Source: Epilithonimonas zeae (GTDB taxonomy: Bacteria; Bacteroidota; Bacteroidia; Flavobacteriales; Weeksellaceae). From it: a stretch of 64,000 bases of DNA. The stretch covers positions 2,418,001 through 2,482,000 of the forward strand of contig NZ_CP075338.1 in assembly GCF_023278365.1 (NCBI RefSeq). Direction: 5' to 3'. The notes under the pieces are model-generated. The model did no database searches and had not been told where the DNA came from. It worked only from the letters and a program-made list of their open reading frames with translations. The translations under genes were made by a program, and so were the position numbers. The first letter of the stretch is position 1, and the number at the start of each line of letters is the position of its first letter. Below, piece by piece: positions 25,515 through 33,993 of the stretch.

Positions 25515-26242
25515 CCTTCATCATATCAGCGATTGGATTAGGCTTTGCTTCCGGCTTCCATTGTATTGGGATGTGCGGTCCTATCGCTTTATCTATGGGT
25601 CTTACCAAAAATCAGAAAGCTAATTTCTACTTACAAAACATCACTTATCAGTTCGGCAGAATTCTGACTTACTCTTTTCTGGGAGCAGTTCTTGGAATCA
25701 TTGGTCAAAGCTTTGAGTTGGCCGGTTTTCAAAAATACTTAACAGTTTCAGTCGGAGTTTTATTAATTATAATGGCGATTTCTTCTTTTGGAGGAAAAGA
25801 CTTTGCTGCCAAAATTCCTTTTGTTTCAAAAGCTTTGTTGAGAGTTAAAATGCAATTAGGAAAAATCCTCCAACGACCAGATTACAAATCCCGTTTCGCC
25901 ACAGGAATCTTGAACGGATTCTTACCTTGCGGTATGGTTTATATGGCATTAACCGCTTCCTTAGCAGCAGGCGGAATTTGGCAAAGTTCAGTTTTTATGC
26001 TATTGTTCGGGTTGGGAACATTTCCGTTTATGTTTGCTGTAGTTTTCTTGGGAAACTTCATCACAACTACCTTTAGAGTAAAAATATTAAGAGTCATTCC
26101 TGTGATGATGATTGTCTTAGGCGGATTATTTGTTTTGAGAGGTTTGGAGTTAGGAATTCCTTACGTTTCTCCACATTCCGAAGCTTTGCACGTTCAGCAT
26201 TCTAAACAAGGTTTTCATCTGGACCATACGAATTGCCATTAG
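25511..26242 (+). CDS. TauE/SafE-type membrane protein of the cco locus
   Basis: 243 residues with six or so TM helices. The start contains GFASGFHCIGMCGPIALSMG, the H-C-x-x-M-C motif of the SafE/UreH-like group that is regularly found beside ccoGH and is thought to act in copper or thiol transport across the inner membrane. A second conserved block is GFLPCGMVYMAL. The last ~24 residues are His-rich (HSEALHVQHSKQ, HLDHTNCH), a likely metal-binding tail. I prefer the ATG at 25511, whose ATGA overlaps the ccoH stop; ATG 25505 is 2 codons upstream. Confidence 0.85.
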   Translation: MTFIISAIGLGFASGFHCIGMCGPIALSMGLTKNQKANFYLQNITYQFGRILTYSFLGAVLGIIGQSFELAGFQKYLTVSVGVLLIIMAISSFGGKDFAAKIPFVSKALLRVKMQLGKILQRPDYKSRFATGILNGFLPCGMVYMALTASLAAGGIWQSSVFMLLFGLGTFPFMFAVVFLGNFITTTFRVKILRVIPVMMIVLGGLFVLRGLELGIPYVSPHSEALHVQHSKQGFHLDHTNCH

Positions 26243-26269
26243 TAATTTTAAATCGATAACTTAAAATCA

Positions 26270-27034
26270 ATGAAAATCAAAACTATCATCCGGAAAGCAG
26301 TCCTCATTTTCTGCGGCTTATTTTTGCTTCACTCCTGCTCTATTTCTACAACCAATCATTATCACGCTGACAAAAAAATGAGTTTTGCCACAGATATTGA
26401 TATGTCTCAGGCTTTGGAAATGATGAAGTCTTTTATGCCGGATTCTCTTAATCAAGGTGCTGATTTTATGAAAATGGAAAAGTATCCTCGCGATTGGCAA
26501 AATATATACGAGATTCAGAAAATGGAAGGAAAAGTCGCGACCAATCCTGACTCCATAAAACTGATGAAAAAGATATTCTTCAAAGGTAATTTTGATGCTG
26601 ATAAGTTCAAAGGTTTCTCTGTAAAATCTGACCCATTGACTAATGCTGAATTAGCTGGAGTTGGCACACTATTAGGCAAAGAAGGTTCTATGATGAACAA
26701 TACAGCTTTCGATGACTGGGATGGGAAATCTTTGAAAATAGATATGTCAAAACTTCAGATGTCTCCAAGTGATTTTGAAGCACTCTTGAAAGGTGGCGAA
26801 ACTGATGGACAAACCACAAAAGAAGATATCGACGGGTTCCTAAGTATGATGGATATGGATTTGAAAAACAAATTAGTCTTCGATAAGAAAATAAAATCAA
26901 TCACAGGAAAACATGATTGGATTAAGAAGGTTGACAACAAAACAATCGAAGTGAATTTCAATCTTAAGGAAATGATGGATAAAAATCATCAGTTCAAAGA
27001 CAAGGATAACATCATTATTATCGAAACAGAATAA
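26270..27034 (+). CDS. Uncharacterised lipoprotein
   Basis: 254 residues with a signal peptide and lipobox LLHSC (Cys23). The mature protein is acidic and Met-rich (MSQALEMMKSFMPDS, MKKIFFKGNF, MDMDLKNKLVFDKKI), without a recognised domain. Flavobacteria often carry such lipoproteins near respiratory genes. It may be read through from the cco operon (27-nt gap) but the function is unknown. It ends at a bidirectional terminator. Confidence 0.75.
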   Translation: MKIKTIIRKAVLIFCGLFLLHSCSISTTNHYHADKKMSFATDIDMSQALEMMKSFMPDSLNQGADFMKMEKYPRDWQNIYEIQKMEGKVATNPDSIKLMKKIFFKGNFDADKFKGFSVKSDPLTNAELAGVGTLLGKEGSMMNNTAFDDWDGKSLKIDMSKLQMSPSDFEALLKGGETDGQTTKEDIDGFLSMMDMDLKNKLVFDKKIKSITGKHDWIKKVDNKTIEVNFNLKEMMDKNHQFKDKDNIIIIETE

Positions 27035-27040
27035 ATAAAA

Positions 27041-27061
27041 AAGTCGGCTAATGGCCGACTT
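27041..27061. terminator. Bidirectional intrinsic terminator
   Basis: AAGTCGGC pairs with GCCGACTT (perfect 8 bp, 5-nt loop) between the stop at 27034 and the convergent gene end at 27071. Confidence 0.9.
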
Positions 27062-27070
27062 TAATTTTAT

Positions 27071-27544
27071 CTAGAAAGTAACTTCTGAACTTTCTTTTCC
27101 TTTCTGGAAATTGAGCGTTTTCAGAGCGCCTTTGTAAGTAATATTCATAATATTAACTTGCTTTGGAAACTGTCCAATCAGGATGCTGTTTTTGATCTTC
27201 AAACTGGAAATATCTGAGACATTGGCAACTTCATAATACACCCAAACAGATTCACCATTCACCTGGCTTCCTGTGAAAGTCAAGGTTTTTGCAGCGCCAT
27301 TAACAGCAACATCTACATTGTTGTTAACATATTTTTTAACCTCTGCTTCAAAACCCGCAGTTGCCGGATCAATCTTTACAGCTTGCGAAATATGGTTCGT
27401 ATTCAATTTAGTTGTAAATTTCAACGTTTTGCTTCCATCAATATAATCCACTTTGGTCATTGAGGAGAAGAAGTCAAAATCTTTAAAACTGAAAAAACTG
27501 ATTAACAAAATTCCCAGAGATAATATAAATATTGATTTTTTCAT
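27071..27544 (-). CDS. DUF6702 family periplasmic protein
   Basis: 157 residues: an N-terminal hydrophobic segment (signal peptide or anchor, about 4-22) then a beta-rich domain that follows the DUF6702 pattern: TKVDYIDGSKTLKFTTKL, a middle segment with FEAEVKKYVNNNVDVAVNG, VWVYYEVANVSDISSLKIKN and FPKQVNIMNITYKG. The family is common in Bacteroidota, often near metalloproteases; its function is not known. Normal length. Single gene, convergent with the lipoprotein gene. Confidence 0.75.
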   Translation of the reverse strand: MKKSIFILSLGILLISFFSFKDFDFFSSMTKVDYIDGSKTLKFTTKLNTNHISQAVKIDPATAGFEAEVKKYVNNNVDVAVNGAAKTLTFTGSQVNGESVWVYYEVANVSDISSLKIKNSILIGQFPKQVNIMNITYKGALKTLNFQKGKESSEVTF

Positions 27545-27600
27545 TTTTGTAATGTTTTAACAAATTTAATATAATATTTGGTCAAATTATATGCCACAGA

Positions 27601-28311
27601 TTAGAAATTCACACTTACAGAATATTTGTCATAGAAAGCTTTGATGTGCGCCACCGCATCTTCGGCCGTATCCACAACACGGAAAAGCGAAAGGTCTTGC
27701 TCGGCAATCAAGCCTTCTTTCAGCAAAGTTCCTTTGAACCAATCCAATAATCCGCTCCAGAACTCACTTCCCACCAAAACAATTGGGAACTTTCCGATTT
27801 TGTTGGTTTGAATTAAGGTCAAGGCTTCTGACAACTCATCCAATGTTCCGAAGCCTCCTGGCATTACTACAAAACCCTGAGAATATTTCACAAACATTAC
27901 TTTTCTAACGAAAAAATAATCAAAATTGATATTATAACCTTTGTCAACATAAGGGTTAAAGTGTTGTTCGAAAGGCAGTTCGATATTCAAACCTATCGAT
28001 TTCCCGTGTCCGCTTGCACCTCTGTTACCAGCTTCCATTATTCCTGGTCCACCGCCAGTAATTACTCCGAAACCGATTTCCGTGATTTTCTGCGCAATAT
28101 CAGAAGCCATTTTATAATAATAGCTGTCTTCTTTTAATCTTGCAGAACCAAAAATGGAAACACACGGCCCAATTCTCGCCATCTTTTCGTAACCATCTAC
28201 AAATTCAGACATTACCCGGAAAACCATCCAGCTGTCTTTTGTAATCGTCTCGTCCCAGGTTTTTTGTCTCAGACTCTCCTGTAATCTTTTATCTTCGTCT
28301 TGTTGTGTCAT
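27601..28311 (-). CDS. LOG-family nucleotide phosphoribohydrolase-like protein
   Basis: 236 residues. Rossmann-like core with the LOG signatures GGGPGIMEAGNRGA and PGGFGTLDELSEALTLIQ. LOG proteins hydrolyse nucleoside 5'-monophosphates (cytokinin activation in plants; purine nucleotide breakdown in bacteria). An N-terminal extension of ~50 residues is common in bacterial TIGR00730 members. It overlaps the nucleotidyltransferase gene by 4 nt. Its exact substrate in this organism is unknown. Confidence 0.9.
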   Translation of the reverse strand: MTQQDEDKRLQESLRQKTWDETITKDSWMVFRVMSEFVDGYEKMARIGPCVSIFGSARLKEDSYYYKMASDIAQKITEIGFGVITGGGPGIMEAGNRGASGHGKSIGLNIELPFEQHFNPYVDKGYNINFDYFFVRKVMFVKYSQGFVVMPGGFGTLDELSEALTLIQTNKIGKFPIVLVGSEFWSGLLDWFKGTLLKEGLIAEQDLSLFRVVDTAEDAVAHIKAFYDKYSVSVNF

Positions 28312-29021
28312 TTGAATAGTCTTTCTGCTTCAGTAACTGATTCTGGTTTTCCAACATCGATTAGGTTTGCGGTGTGTTGGTAACCGATGATGATATCTTC
28401 TTTCATCAGATCCATATATTCATCCATAATAGAGAATTTTCCGGTTCTGGTCATCTTCTCAAATATCTCAGAATTCACACAATGAACACCACTGAAAGCC
28501 AATTCTCTTAATTTGAAAATACCGCCAACTACAGTTTTTTTATTTGTAGTCAAATTTTTCCAGCCTTTAAGATACATTTTATCATTGAACATCAGTTTTC
28601 TGGAACTGTCTCTGTCAGAAACCGCCAAAGTAATCATTCCTCCTTTGATTTCGTGAAGCTTGATAAAGTTTGTGATATTAAGGTCAGTCAGGATATCAAC
28701 ATTCATTATCAGGAATGTCTTTTCGTTTTCCAAAAATTGTTTGGCGAACAAAAGTCCACCGCCCGTTTCCAGAAGTTCTTCTGACTCGTTGGAGATTTCG
28801 ATATTAGCGCCGAAGTTATCATTCTCAGCTAAAAATGCCAGAATCTGTCCTCCAAAATGATGGATATTAATGACAAAATCATTAATCCCGTAACTCTGGA
28901 GATATTTTATATTTCTTTCTAAAAGCGCAACACCGTTAACTTGCGCCAAAGCTTTCGGATGGTTGTCTGTGAAAGGTTTTAGTCGGGTCCCCATTCCCGC
29001 AGCAAATAGTAATGCTTTCAT
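28308..29021 (-). CDS. NDP-sugar nucleotidyltransferase (MurU-like)
   Basis: 237 residues. It begins with the nucleotide-binding loop LFAAGMGTRLKPFTDNHPKAL and contains MNVDILTDLNI (metal-binding Asp) and ISNESEELLETGGGLLFAK. This is the single-domain sugar-1-phosphate nucleotidyltransferase type, closest to MurU (MurNAc-1-P uridylyltransferase in cell-wall recycling) or RmlA/HddC-like enzymes. MurU normally works with an AmgK sugar kinase. Here a RapZ C-terminal-domain gene lies just upstream, and in Bacteroidota that domain is sometimes joined to the kinase, which supports a recycling role as inference. Confidence 0.85.
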   Translation of the reverse strand: MKALLFAAGMGTRLKPFTDNHPKALAQVNGVALLERNIKYLQSYGINDFVINIHHFGGQILAFLAENDNFGANIEISNESEELLETGGGLLFAKQFLENEKTFLIMNVDILTDLNITNFIKLHEIKGGMITLAVSDRDSSRKLMFNDKMYLKGWKNLTTNKKTVVGGIFKLRELAFSGVHCVNSEIFEKMTRTGKFSIMDEYMDLMKEDIIIGYQHTANLIDVGKPESVTEAERLFK

Positions 29022-29066
29022 ACTTGTAAATGATAATTAATAAATGATGGATGATAAATCTTAAAA

Positions 29067-29498
29067 TTAATTATCACTTATCGATGACAGATTGAGGTGT
29101 AATTGCTCGTCGTGGTGGATTTTAACTTCTGCTTCAGGATATTTCTCCTTGATGAATTCCGAAGTTTTAATAGCAGAATAAACCGAACGATGTTGCCCGC
29201 CGGTGCAACCAAAATTAATTTGCAGATTCTCAAAACCTCTATCCAGATAATTCTCTATAGTGATGGAAAGAAGACTATGAACTGATTTTAAAAACTGAGG
29301 CATTTCTGTTTTTTGCTCCAAAAACTCCTGCACACCAATATCATTACCTGTTTGTGATTTATATTCTTCTATTCTTCCTGGATTCAGGATTCCTCTACAA
29401 TCGAAAACGAAACCACCGCCGTTTCCCGAATCATCTTTAGGAATTCCTTTCTTTTTATAAGAAAAACTGTGAATATCAATAACCAATTTGTTCTGCAT
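29067..29498 (-). CDS. RapZ C-terminal domain protein
   Basis: 143 residues matching only the C-terminal half of RapZ: FDCRGILNPGRIEEYKSQTG, QINFGCTGGQHRSVYSA, and the end KIHHDEQLHLN. The N-terminal P-loop kinase-like domain is missing, so this is a stand-alone sensor-type domain (RapZ C-domain binds GlcN6P and RNA regulators in E. coli). It lies upstream of a MurU-like enzyme on the same strand (45-nt gap), so an amino-sugar-related role is plausible. Confidence 0.87.
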   Translation of the reverse strand: MQNKLVIDIHSFSYKKKGIPKDDSGNGGGFVFDCRGILNPGRIEEYKSQTGNDIGVQEFLEQKTEMPQFLKSVHSLLSITIENYLDRGFENLQINFGCTGGQHRSVYSAIKTSEFIKEKYPEAEVKIHHDEQLHLNLSSISDN

Positions 29499-29899
29499 TA
29501 ACTTTAATTTTCCGTAAAGTTACCCTTTTTAATTTTCTTTGAAAAAATTTGATTGATTTAAGTCTTATTTTGAATTAAAATTAGAATAAAACCAAAGTGA
29601 AAATTTTTCACTTGGCTTTGTTCGTCCTTTGTATATCCTATGTTCGTCCTTCGTTCGTCCTAAGCATATCGGATAATAATTAACTAAAATTTATTTTTTA
29701 AAGAAATATTTAAACACGATTTACCTTTATTGTTTGTTTTATTCTAATTTTCATTCTTGATATTTTATTAAAACTTAAACCTGGAAAAAATCAAATCAAA
29801 TAGAGATTTTATGGATTTTAAATTTAATTTTGCATATTAATTGATATAAAGGTTTGCGAATCAAACATATTCCTTACTTTTAAAAATAAATCACACAAA
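29499..29899. other. Intergenic region with hairpin and short repeats
   Basis: 401 bp without a gene, between divergent units. It contains a hairpin at 29592-29615 (CCAAAGTGAAAA with TTTTCACTTGG, nearly perfect, 1-nt loop) and three copies of GTTCGTCCT (29620, 29642, 29653). The remainder is very A/T rich and presumably holds the promoters of the RapZ-like gene (minus) and of the lipoprotein gene at 29900 (plus). No ORF of interest was seen. Confidence 0.6.
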
Positions 29900-31066
29900 A
29901 TGAAATTTATAAAATACTGTCTCTTAGCAACTTTATTATTCTTTATGGTAGGTTGCAAAAAAACAAGTGTTGATGGGAGCAGCCGCAAAAGCTTCCAGGA
30001 AAGTATCAATGATATGGCTTCCAGCTTACCAACATTGAAACAAGTAAAATTCAACGAAGCCTTGTATATCTTGAAAACTTTTGGTGTAGAAGCTGAAGGC
30101 GACATTGCAGAAATCACGGCACTTGGAAAACTTCTGGATGGTAAAAAAACGGCTGAGATTTTCGCAATGGCAGACCAAGTGGCTCAGAAAAACGGAATCG
30201 CATGGAGCAGTACAGCACCGCCAAGTCTTGGCGAGATGAATATTTTTGGTAATGTTGCAGCTTCTGAAAAAGATCCAAATGATATTGACGCAGCGAGTCT
30301 TAGCATCAATGTAAGAAATATTGCCGGTGATAGTTTAACCGGTTCAAAAGGTTTGATCATTATCCCACAATTATTAGATAACAACGGAAAAAAAGTTGAC
30401 TTCGAAGGTGCAGCCTTGGAAACCATTATGGAAATTTCCAGTGGTGGTAATAAGATTTCTACTTCTAAAAACCTGATGCAAGATCCAGCTTTCAGAGGAT
30501 TCACTGTTCTTTATGCTAAACTTCCGAAAGAGAAAATCTTTGAAGAAAAAATTGATATTAAGTTGACTGTAAAAACAACCAAGAAGTTATTACAGATGAT
30601 AAAAATGGGCGTTCCTGTGAATGGTCAAGCACTTTACACGCCTCCGCCGCCAGTTGTAGCAGACTCACTTCAAGTTCCTACATCTACAGTTGACCCGCAA
30701 ACAGGCGAAACCATTGTAACGCCACCACCAGCTCCAAAACCAGTCGCTTCTGATCCAAAAGCAACGGTTACAAAATTTTTGAACAACCTGTCTTCTCAGA
30801 ACTTCAAAGCAGCTTATGAGTCTTCTGACAATCCAAATTGGGGATCTTACGACAAATTCTCCAATCCAAATTCAGGTTTTGGTTCGGTTAAGAATATCAG
30901 TGTAAAAAATATTGCGGTACCTTACAACAAAGATAATTCTGCAAACGTGAACGTAACTTATGACGTGACCGACAAAAACGGAAAAACCACTTCTCTGAAT
31001 GTGACTTACGGACTAAAGTCTGTTAACAACAATTGGAAAATCACCACTTATAAAATCAATCCTTAA
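29900..31066 (+). CDS. Lipoprotein with C-terminal DUF4019/3887-like domain
   Basis: 388 residues with lipobox MVGC (Cys19). The N-terminal ~220 residues are an uncharacterised alpha/beta region (KQVKFNEALYILKTFGVEAEGD). A proline-rich linker (about 250-285) leads to a C-terminal ~100-residue domain (ATVTKFLNNLSSQNFKAAYE ... NNNWKITTYKI) of the cystatin/NTF2-like type seen in DUF4019/DUF3887. Periplasmic or surface location. It is 9 nt upstream of apt, so probably co-transcribed. No specific function can be given. Confidence 0.78.
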   Translation: MKFIKYCLLATLLFFMVGCKKTSVDGSSRKSFQESINDMASSLPTLKQVKFNEALYILKTFGVEAEGDIAEITALGKLLDGKKTAEIFAMADQVAQKNGIAWSSTAPPSLGEMNIFGNVAASEKDPNDIDAASLSINVRNIAGDSLTGSKGLIIIPQLLDNNGKKVDFEGAALETIMEISSGGNKISTSKNLMQDPAFRGFTVLYAKLPKEKIFEEKIDIKLTVKTTKKLLQMIKMGVPVNGQALYTPPPPVVADSLQVPTSTVDPQTGETIVTPPPAPKPVASDPKATVTKFLNNLSSQNFKAAYESSDNPNWGSYDKFSNPNSGFGSVKNISVKNIAVPYNKDNSANVNVTYDVTDKNGKTTSLNVTYGLKSVNNNWKITTYKINP

Positions 31067-31075
31067 AAATAAAAA

Positions 31076-31612
31076 ATGGCATCTGCGGAATTAATCAAGA
31101 AATTAGAAGAAACAATAGACAACATTCCGGACTTTCCGATTCCGGGAATCCAGTTCAAGGATATCTGTCCTATTTTTCTTCAACCTAAATTATATGAAGA
31201 GGTCATCGCAGATTTAGCCAATTTCAGCCGAGGCAAAATTGATGTAGTTTGTGGTATAGAAAGCAGAGGTTATCTTTTCGGGATTGCCATTGCCGTTGCT
31301 TTGGATGTTCCATTTGTATTAATTAGAAAAGCCGGCAAATTACCGCCTCCTTTCATCGGAGAAAAATATGATCTGGAATATGGCTCAGCTGAAATCGAAA
31401 TGAAAACAGGACATTTGAAAGAAGGACAACGCGTTTTGATTCACGATGATCTTTTGGCAACTGGCGGAACAACAGAAGCCGCAGCAAAATTGGTTGCAAA
31501 GCAAGGCGCAATTCCTACACAATTCAGTTTTTTAATTGATTTGAAAGATTTGAATGGTGTGGAAAGACTGAAGAAATTTAACTCCGAAGTCTATTCGATA
31601 CTTCAATATTAA
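31076..31612 (+). CDS. apt: Adenine phosphoribosyltransferase
   Basis: 178 residues that salvage adenine to AMP using PRPP. The type I PRTase motif is VLIHDDLLATGGTTEAAAKLV, with the earlier signatures IPGIQFKDICPIF and GIESRGYLFG, all characteristic of Apt. Length matches the family. It follows the lipoprotein gene by 9 nt. Confidence 0.96.
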   Translation: MASAELIKKLEETIDNIPDFPIPGIQFKDICPIFLQPKLYEEVIADLANFSRGKIDVVCGIESRGYLFGIAIAVALDVPFVLIRKAGKLPPPFIGEKYDLEYGSAEIEMKTGHLKEGQRVLIHDDLLATGGTTEAAAKLVAKQGAIPTQFSFLIDLKDLNGVERLKKFNSEVYSILQY

Positions 31613-31642
31613 AATATTTTCTCTCATCAGAAAAATAAGTTT

Positions 31643-31672
31643 TTGCAAATCAAAAGGAAAGCATTAAATTTG
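31643..31672 (+). promoter_or_regulatory. Candidate promoter for the YfgM-like/ribH operon
   Basis: TTG at 31643-31645, a 19-nt spacer and TAAATTTG at 31665-31672 fit the Bacteroidota -33/-7 consensus. It lies 22 bp upstream of the ATG at 31694. Confidence 0.6.
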
Positions 31673-31693
31673 CACTTCATTTACTAAAAAATT

Positions 31694-32398
31694 ATGGCAG
31701 ATCTACATAACAAAAAGAACGAACAAGAAGGAAAAGAAACTGTAGAATTCTTCAGAGACCTAGATAAAGAGGCACTGAACATAGAATCTTTCCTTGAAAA
31801 AAATGCAAGAACATTGAGTATCGGTTTCGGTATTTTGATTGTTGCAGTTCTTGGTTGGTTTGGTTACCAGCAGTTCATTTTGGGTCCTAAAAACGAAGAA
31901 GCTACAAGAAGCTACCTGGCTGCTCAGAAAAACTTAACCGATGGTAAAGAAGATTTGGCTTTAGGTGGAAAATCTGTTGCAAACCCAGGCTTCATAGGGA
32001 CTTATGAAGAATATGGAAGTACAAAAGCTGGCAAATTATCTGCTTACAATGCTGGTCTTATAGAATTCAAAAAAGGGAATTATCAGAAAGCTTATGACTT
32101 GTTAGACAAATTCAGCTCTGGCAACAAAGTTTTGGTAGCTCTTAAATATGGTGCGATGGCAGACTGTCTATCCAACCTTAACAAAGCTGATGATGCTTTG
32201 GCTATGGCAGACAAAGCTTCTTCTGCATCAGATGACGCTTACACATCTTACTATTTCACAAAAAAAGCAGGAATGCTAGCTTTGGCACTTAAGAAAAATG
32301 CCGATGCTAAAAAATATTTCTCTGCGATTGAGGAGAAATACCAGGATTATGACAATGGTCAATCTGACGCTTTTATAGAAATGACAAAATATTATTAA
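31694..32398 (+). CDS. YfgM-like TPR membrane protein
   Basis: 234 residues: a cytosolic N-terminus, one TM helix (about 44-64, LSIGFGILIVAVLGWFGYQQ), and a periplasmic TPR-like helical domain. This matches the TPR_21/YfgM family, an ancillary SecYEG-associated protein that hands newly exported proteins to chaperones. It has its own promoter and is followed by ribH after 3 nt. Confidence 0.85.
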   Translation: MADLHNKKNEQEGKETVEFFRDLDKEALNIESFLEKNARTLSIGFGILIVAVLGWFGYQQFILGPKNEEATRSYLAAQKNLTDGKEDLALGGKSVANPGFIGTYEEYGSTKAGKLSAYNAGLIEFKKGNYQKAYDLLDKFSSGNKVLVALKYGAMADCLSNLNKADDALAMADKASSASDDAYTSYYFTKKAGMLALALKKNADAKKYFSAIEEKYQDYDNGQSDAFIEMTKYY

Positions 32399-32401
32399 AC
32401 A

Positions 32402-32890
32402 ATGGCAACAACTAATCTTTCAGATTATAAGCCACTCAATATAACCAATGCCGATGAATATTCTATCGGCATTGTTGTTTCTGAGTGGAACGATTTCGTA
32501 ACCTACAATCTTCGTAACGGTGCTATCGAAACCTTAAAAGCAGAAGGCATCAAAGAAGAAAACATTCATATTTATTACGTTCCCGGCGCATTCGAATTGA
32601 GCTTTGCAACGATGAAACTTTGTCGTTCCAACAAGTTTGCAGCAGTCATTGCCATTGGCAATGTGATTCGTGGTGAGACGCCTCATTTCGAGTTTGTTTG
32701 TTCAGGTGTTACGCAAGGCATCAAAGACTGCAACATATTGACAGATACGCCAGCTATTTTCTGTGTTCTGACAGATGATACCAAAGAACAATCTATCGCA
32801 AGAAGCGGCGGAAATCTTGGCAACAAAGGTGTAGAAGCTGCAGTCACAGCATTAAAAATGATAGATTTCAATACGAAGTTTTCTCTCTAA
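32402..32890 (+). CDS. ribH: 6,7-dimethyl-8-ribityllumazine synthase
   Basis: 162 residues. It condenses 5-amino-6-ribitylaminouracil with dihydroxybutanone phosphate in riboflavin synthesis. Signatures: VVSEWNDFVTYNL (substrate loop), VPGAFELSF, AVIAIGNVIRGETPHFEFV (with the catalytic His region) and GNLGNKGVEAA. Typical length. It forms 60-mer or pentamer shells in other species. Confidence 0.96.
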   Translation: MATTNLSDYKPLNITNADEYSIGIVVSEWNDFVTYNLRNGAIETLKAEGIKEENIHIYYVPGAFELSFATMKLCRSNKFAAVIAIGNVIRGETPHFEFVCSGVTQGIKDCNILTDTPAIFCVLTDDTKEQSIARSGGNLGNKGVEAAVTALKMIDFNTKFSL

Positions 32891-32902
32891 GTATTAAATT
32901 TT

Positions 32903-33013
32903 AGGAGCTTAATCCCGCTATCCGCTATATCTTTTTTGTTTTTCAGAACATTTTACCATCAAAAGAAACGATGACTATAAAAACAAAAAAGGATGCCGCT
33001 ACTATCGGGGCTA
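32903..33013 (-). repeat. Dispersed palindromic (REP-like) element, copy B
   Basis: Lies in the 198-bp gap between ribH and the metallopeptidase gene. Left arm GGAGCTTAATCCCGCTATCC and right arm GATGCCGCTACTATCGGGGC are imperfect inverted repeats with inner CTTTTTTG/CAAAAAAGG. Read on the minus strand it aligns with copy A (1351-1461). Possible role as transcription terminator or mRNA stabiliser. Confidence 0.6.
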
Positions 33014-33088
33014 TTGACAAACAACGGCATAATTTTTAGCTCTAGCTACAAAAGAATTTCTTAATTTTAAAAACACAAAATATTAATT

Positions 33089-33940
33089 ATGAAATGGACA
33101 AACGACAGAAGTGACAATGTAGACGACAGACGCGGCTCCGGAGGTGGTGGCGGAATGTTGGTTGGTGGTGGCTTAGGAACCATCATTATTGCAGCCATCG
33201 TATTCTTCCTCGGAGGCGACCCCTCTGCAATTTTACAAAATGGCACAACTTCTTCCCCACAACAAACCGAACAAAGACAACTTTCCAAAGAAGAACTTAG
33301 CATTGGTCAAATGGTAAGTATGCTGACTAAAGAAAATGAGCAGACCTGGAACAAGGTTTTCCAAGAAAACGGAATACAGTTCAGACCAGCTAAAGTGGTT
33401 CTTTTTGAAAACGGAACAGAATCTGGTTGTGGCGCAGCCCGGTCAGAGATGGGACCTTTCTATTGTCCTGCAGACCAAACCATTTATATGGATATGAGCT
33501 TCTTCAATGAACTGCAGCAGAAGTTTGGGGCTCAGATTGGACAATTTACAGTGGCTTATGTTCTGGGGCACGAATATGGCCATCATATCCAAAACTTACT
33601 GGGAACACTGGATAAAGTCCATCAATTAAGCCAAAGAGGAAGCGAGACCCAAGCCAATCAAATCTCTGTGGCCAACGAATTACAAGCCGACTTCTATGCT
33701 GGATTATGGGCAAAGCAAACCGATAGCAGAGAAAAATTTTTAGAACCAGGCGATATTCAGGAGGCAATGAGTGCAGCCGCGGCTGTTGGTGATGATAATA
33801 TCCAAAAGAGAGGTCAAGGTTATGTGAACCAAGAAAGCTTTACCCACGGTTCTTCTGCGCAAAGAGAAGAATGGTTTATGAAAGGCTACAATACCGGAGA
33901 TATCAGACAAGGTGATACTTTCAGCACTCTACTTAGATAG
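33089..33940 (+). CDS. Neutral zinc metallopeptidase (YpfJ/KPN_02809 family)
   Basis: 283 residues. A short basic, Gly-rich N-terminus (RRGSGGGGGMLVGGG), one TM segment (about 24-43), and a zinc-peptidase domain with HEYGHH near residue 160, the HExxH metal site, and a downstream ELQADFYAGLWAKQ with the third acidic ligand. This is the predicted 'neutral zinc metallopeptidase' family; its substrates are not known. Normal length. Confidence 0.92.
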   Translation: MKWTNDRSDNVDDRRGSGGGGGMLVGGGLGTIIIAAIVFFLGGDPSAILQNGTTSSPQQTEQRQLSKEELSIGQMVSMLTKENEQTWNKVFQENGIQFRPAKVVLFENGTESGCGAARSEMGPFYCPADQTIYMDMSFFNELQQKFGAQIGQFTVAYVLGHEYGHHIQNLLGTLDKVHQLSQRGSETQANQISVANELQADFYAGLWAKQTDSREKFLEPGDIQEAMSAAAAVGDDNIQKRGQGYVNQESFTHGSSAQREEWFMKGYNTGDIRQGDTFSTLLR

Positions 33941-33964
33941 TATTACAATTATTTAAAAAAAAAT

Positions 33965-33989
33965 AAAGCCTTGGATATCCGAGGCTTTT
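33965..33989. terminator. Bidirectional intrinsic terminator
   Basis: AAAGCCTTGG pairs with CCGAGGCTTT (10 bp, one G-U) around ATAT, between the metallopeptidase stop and the convergent AraC gene end. Confidence 0.9.
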
Positions 33990-33993
33990 ATAT

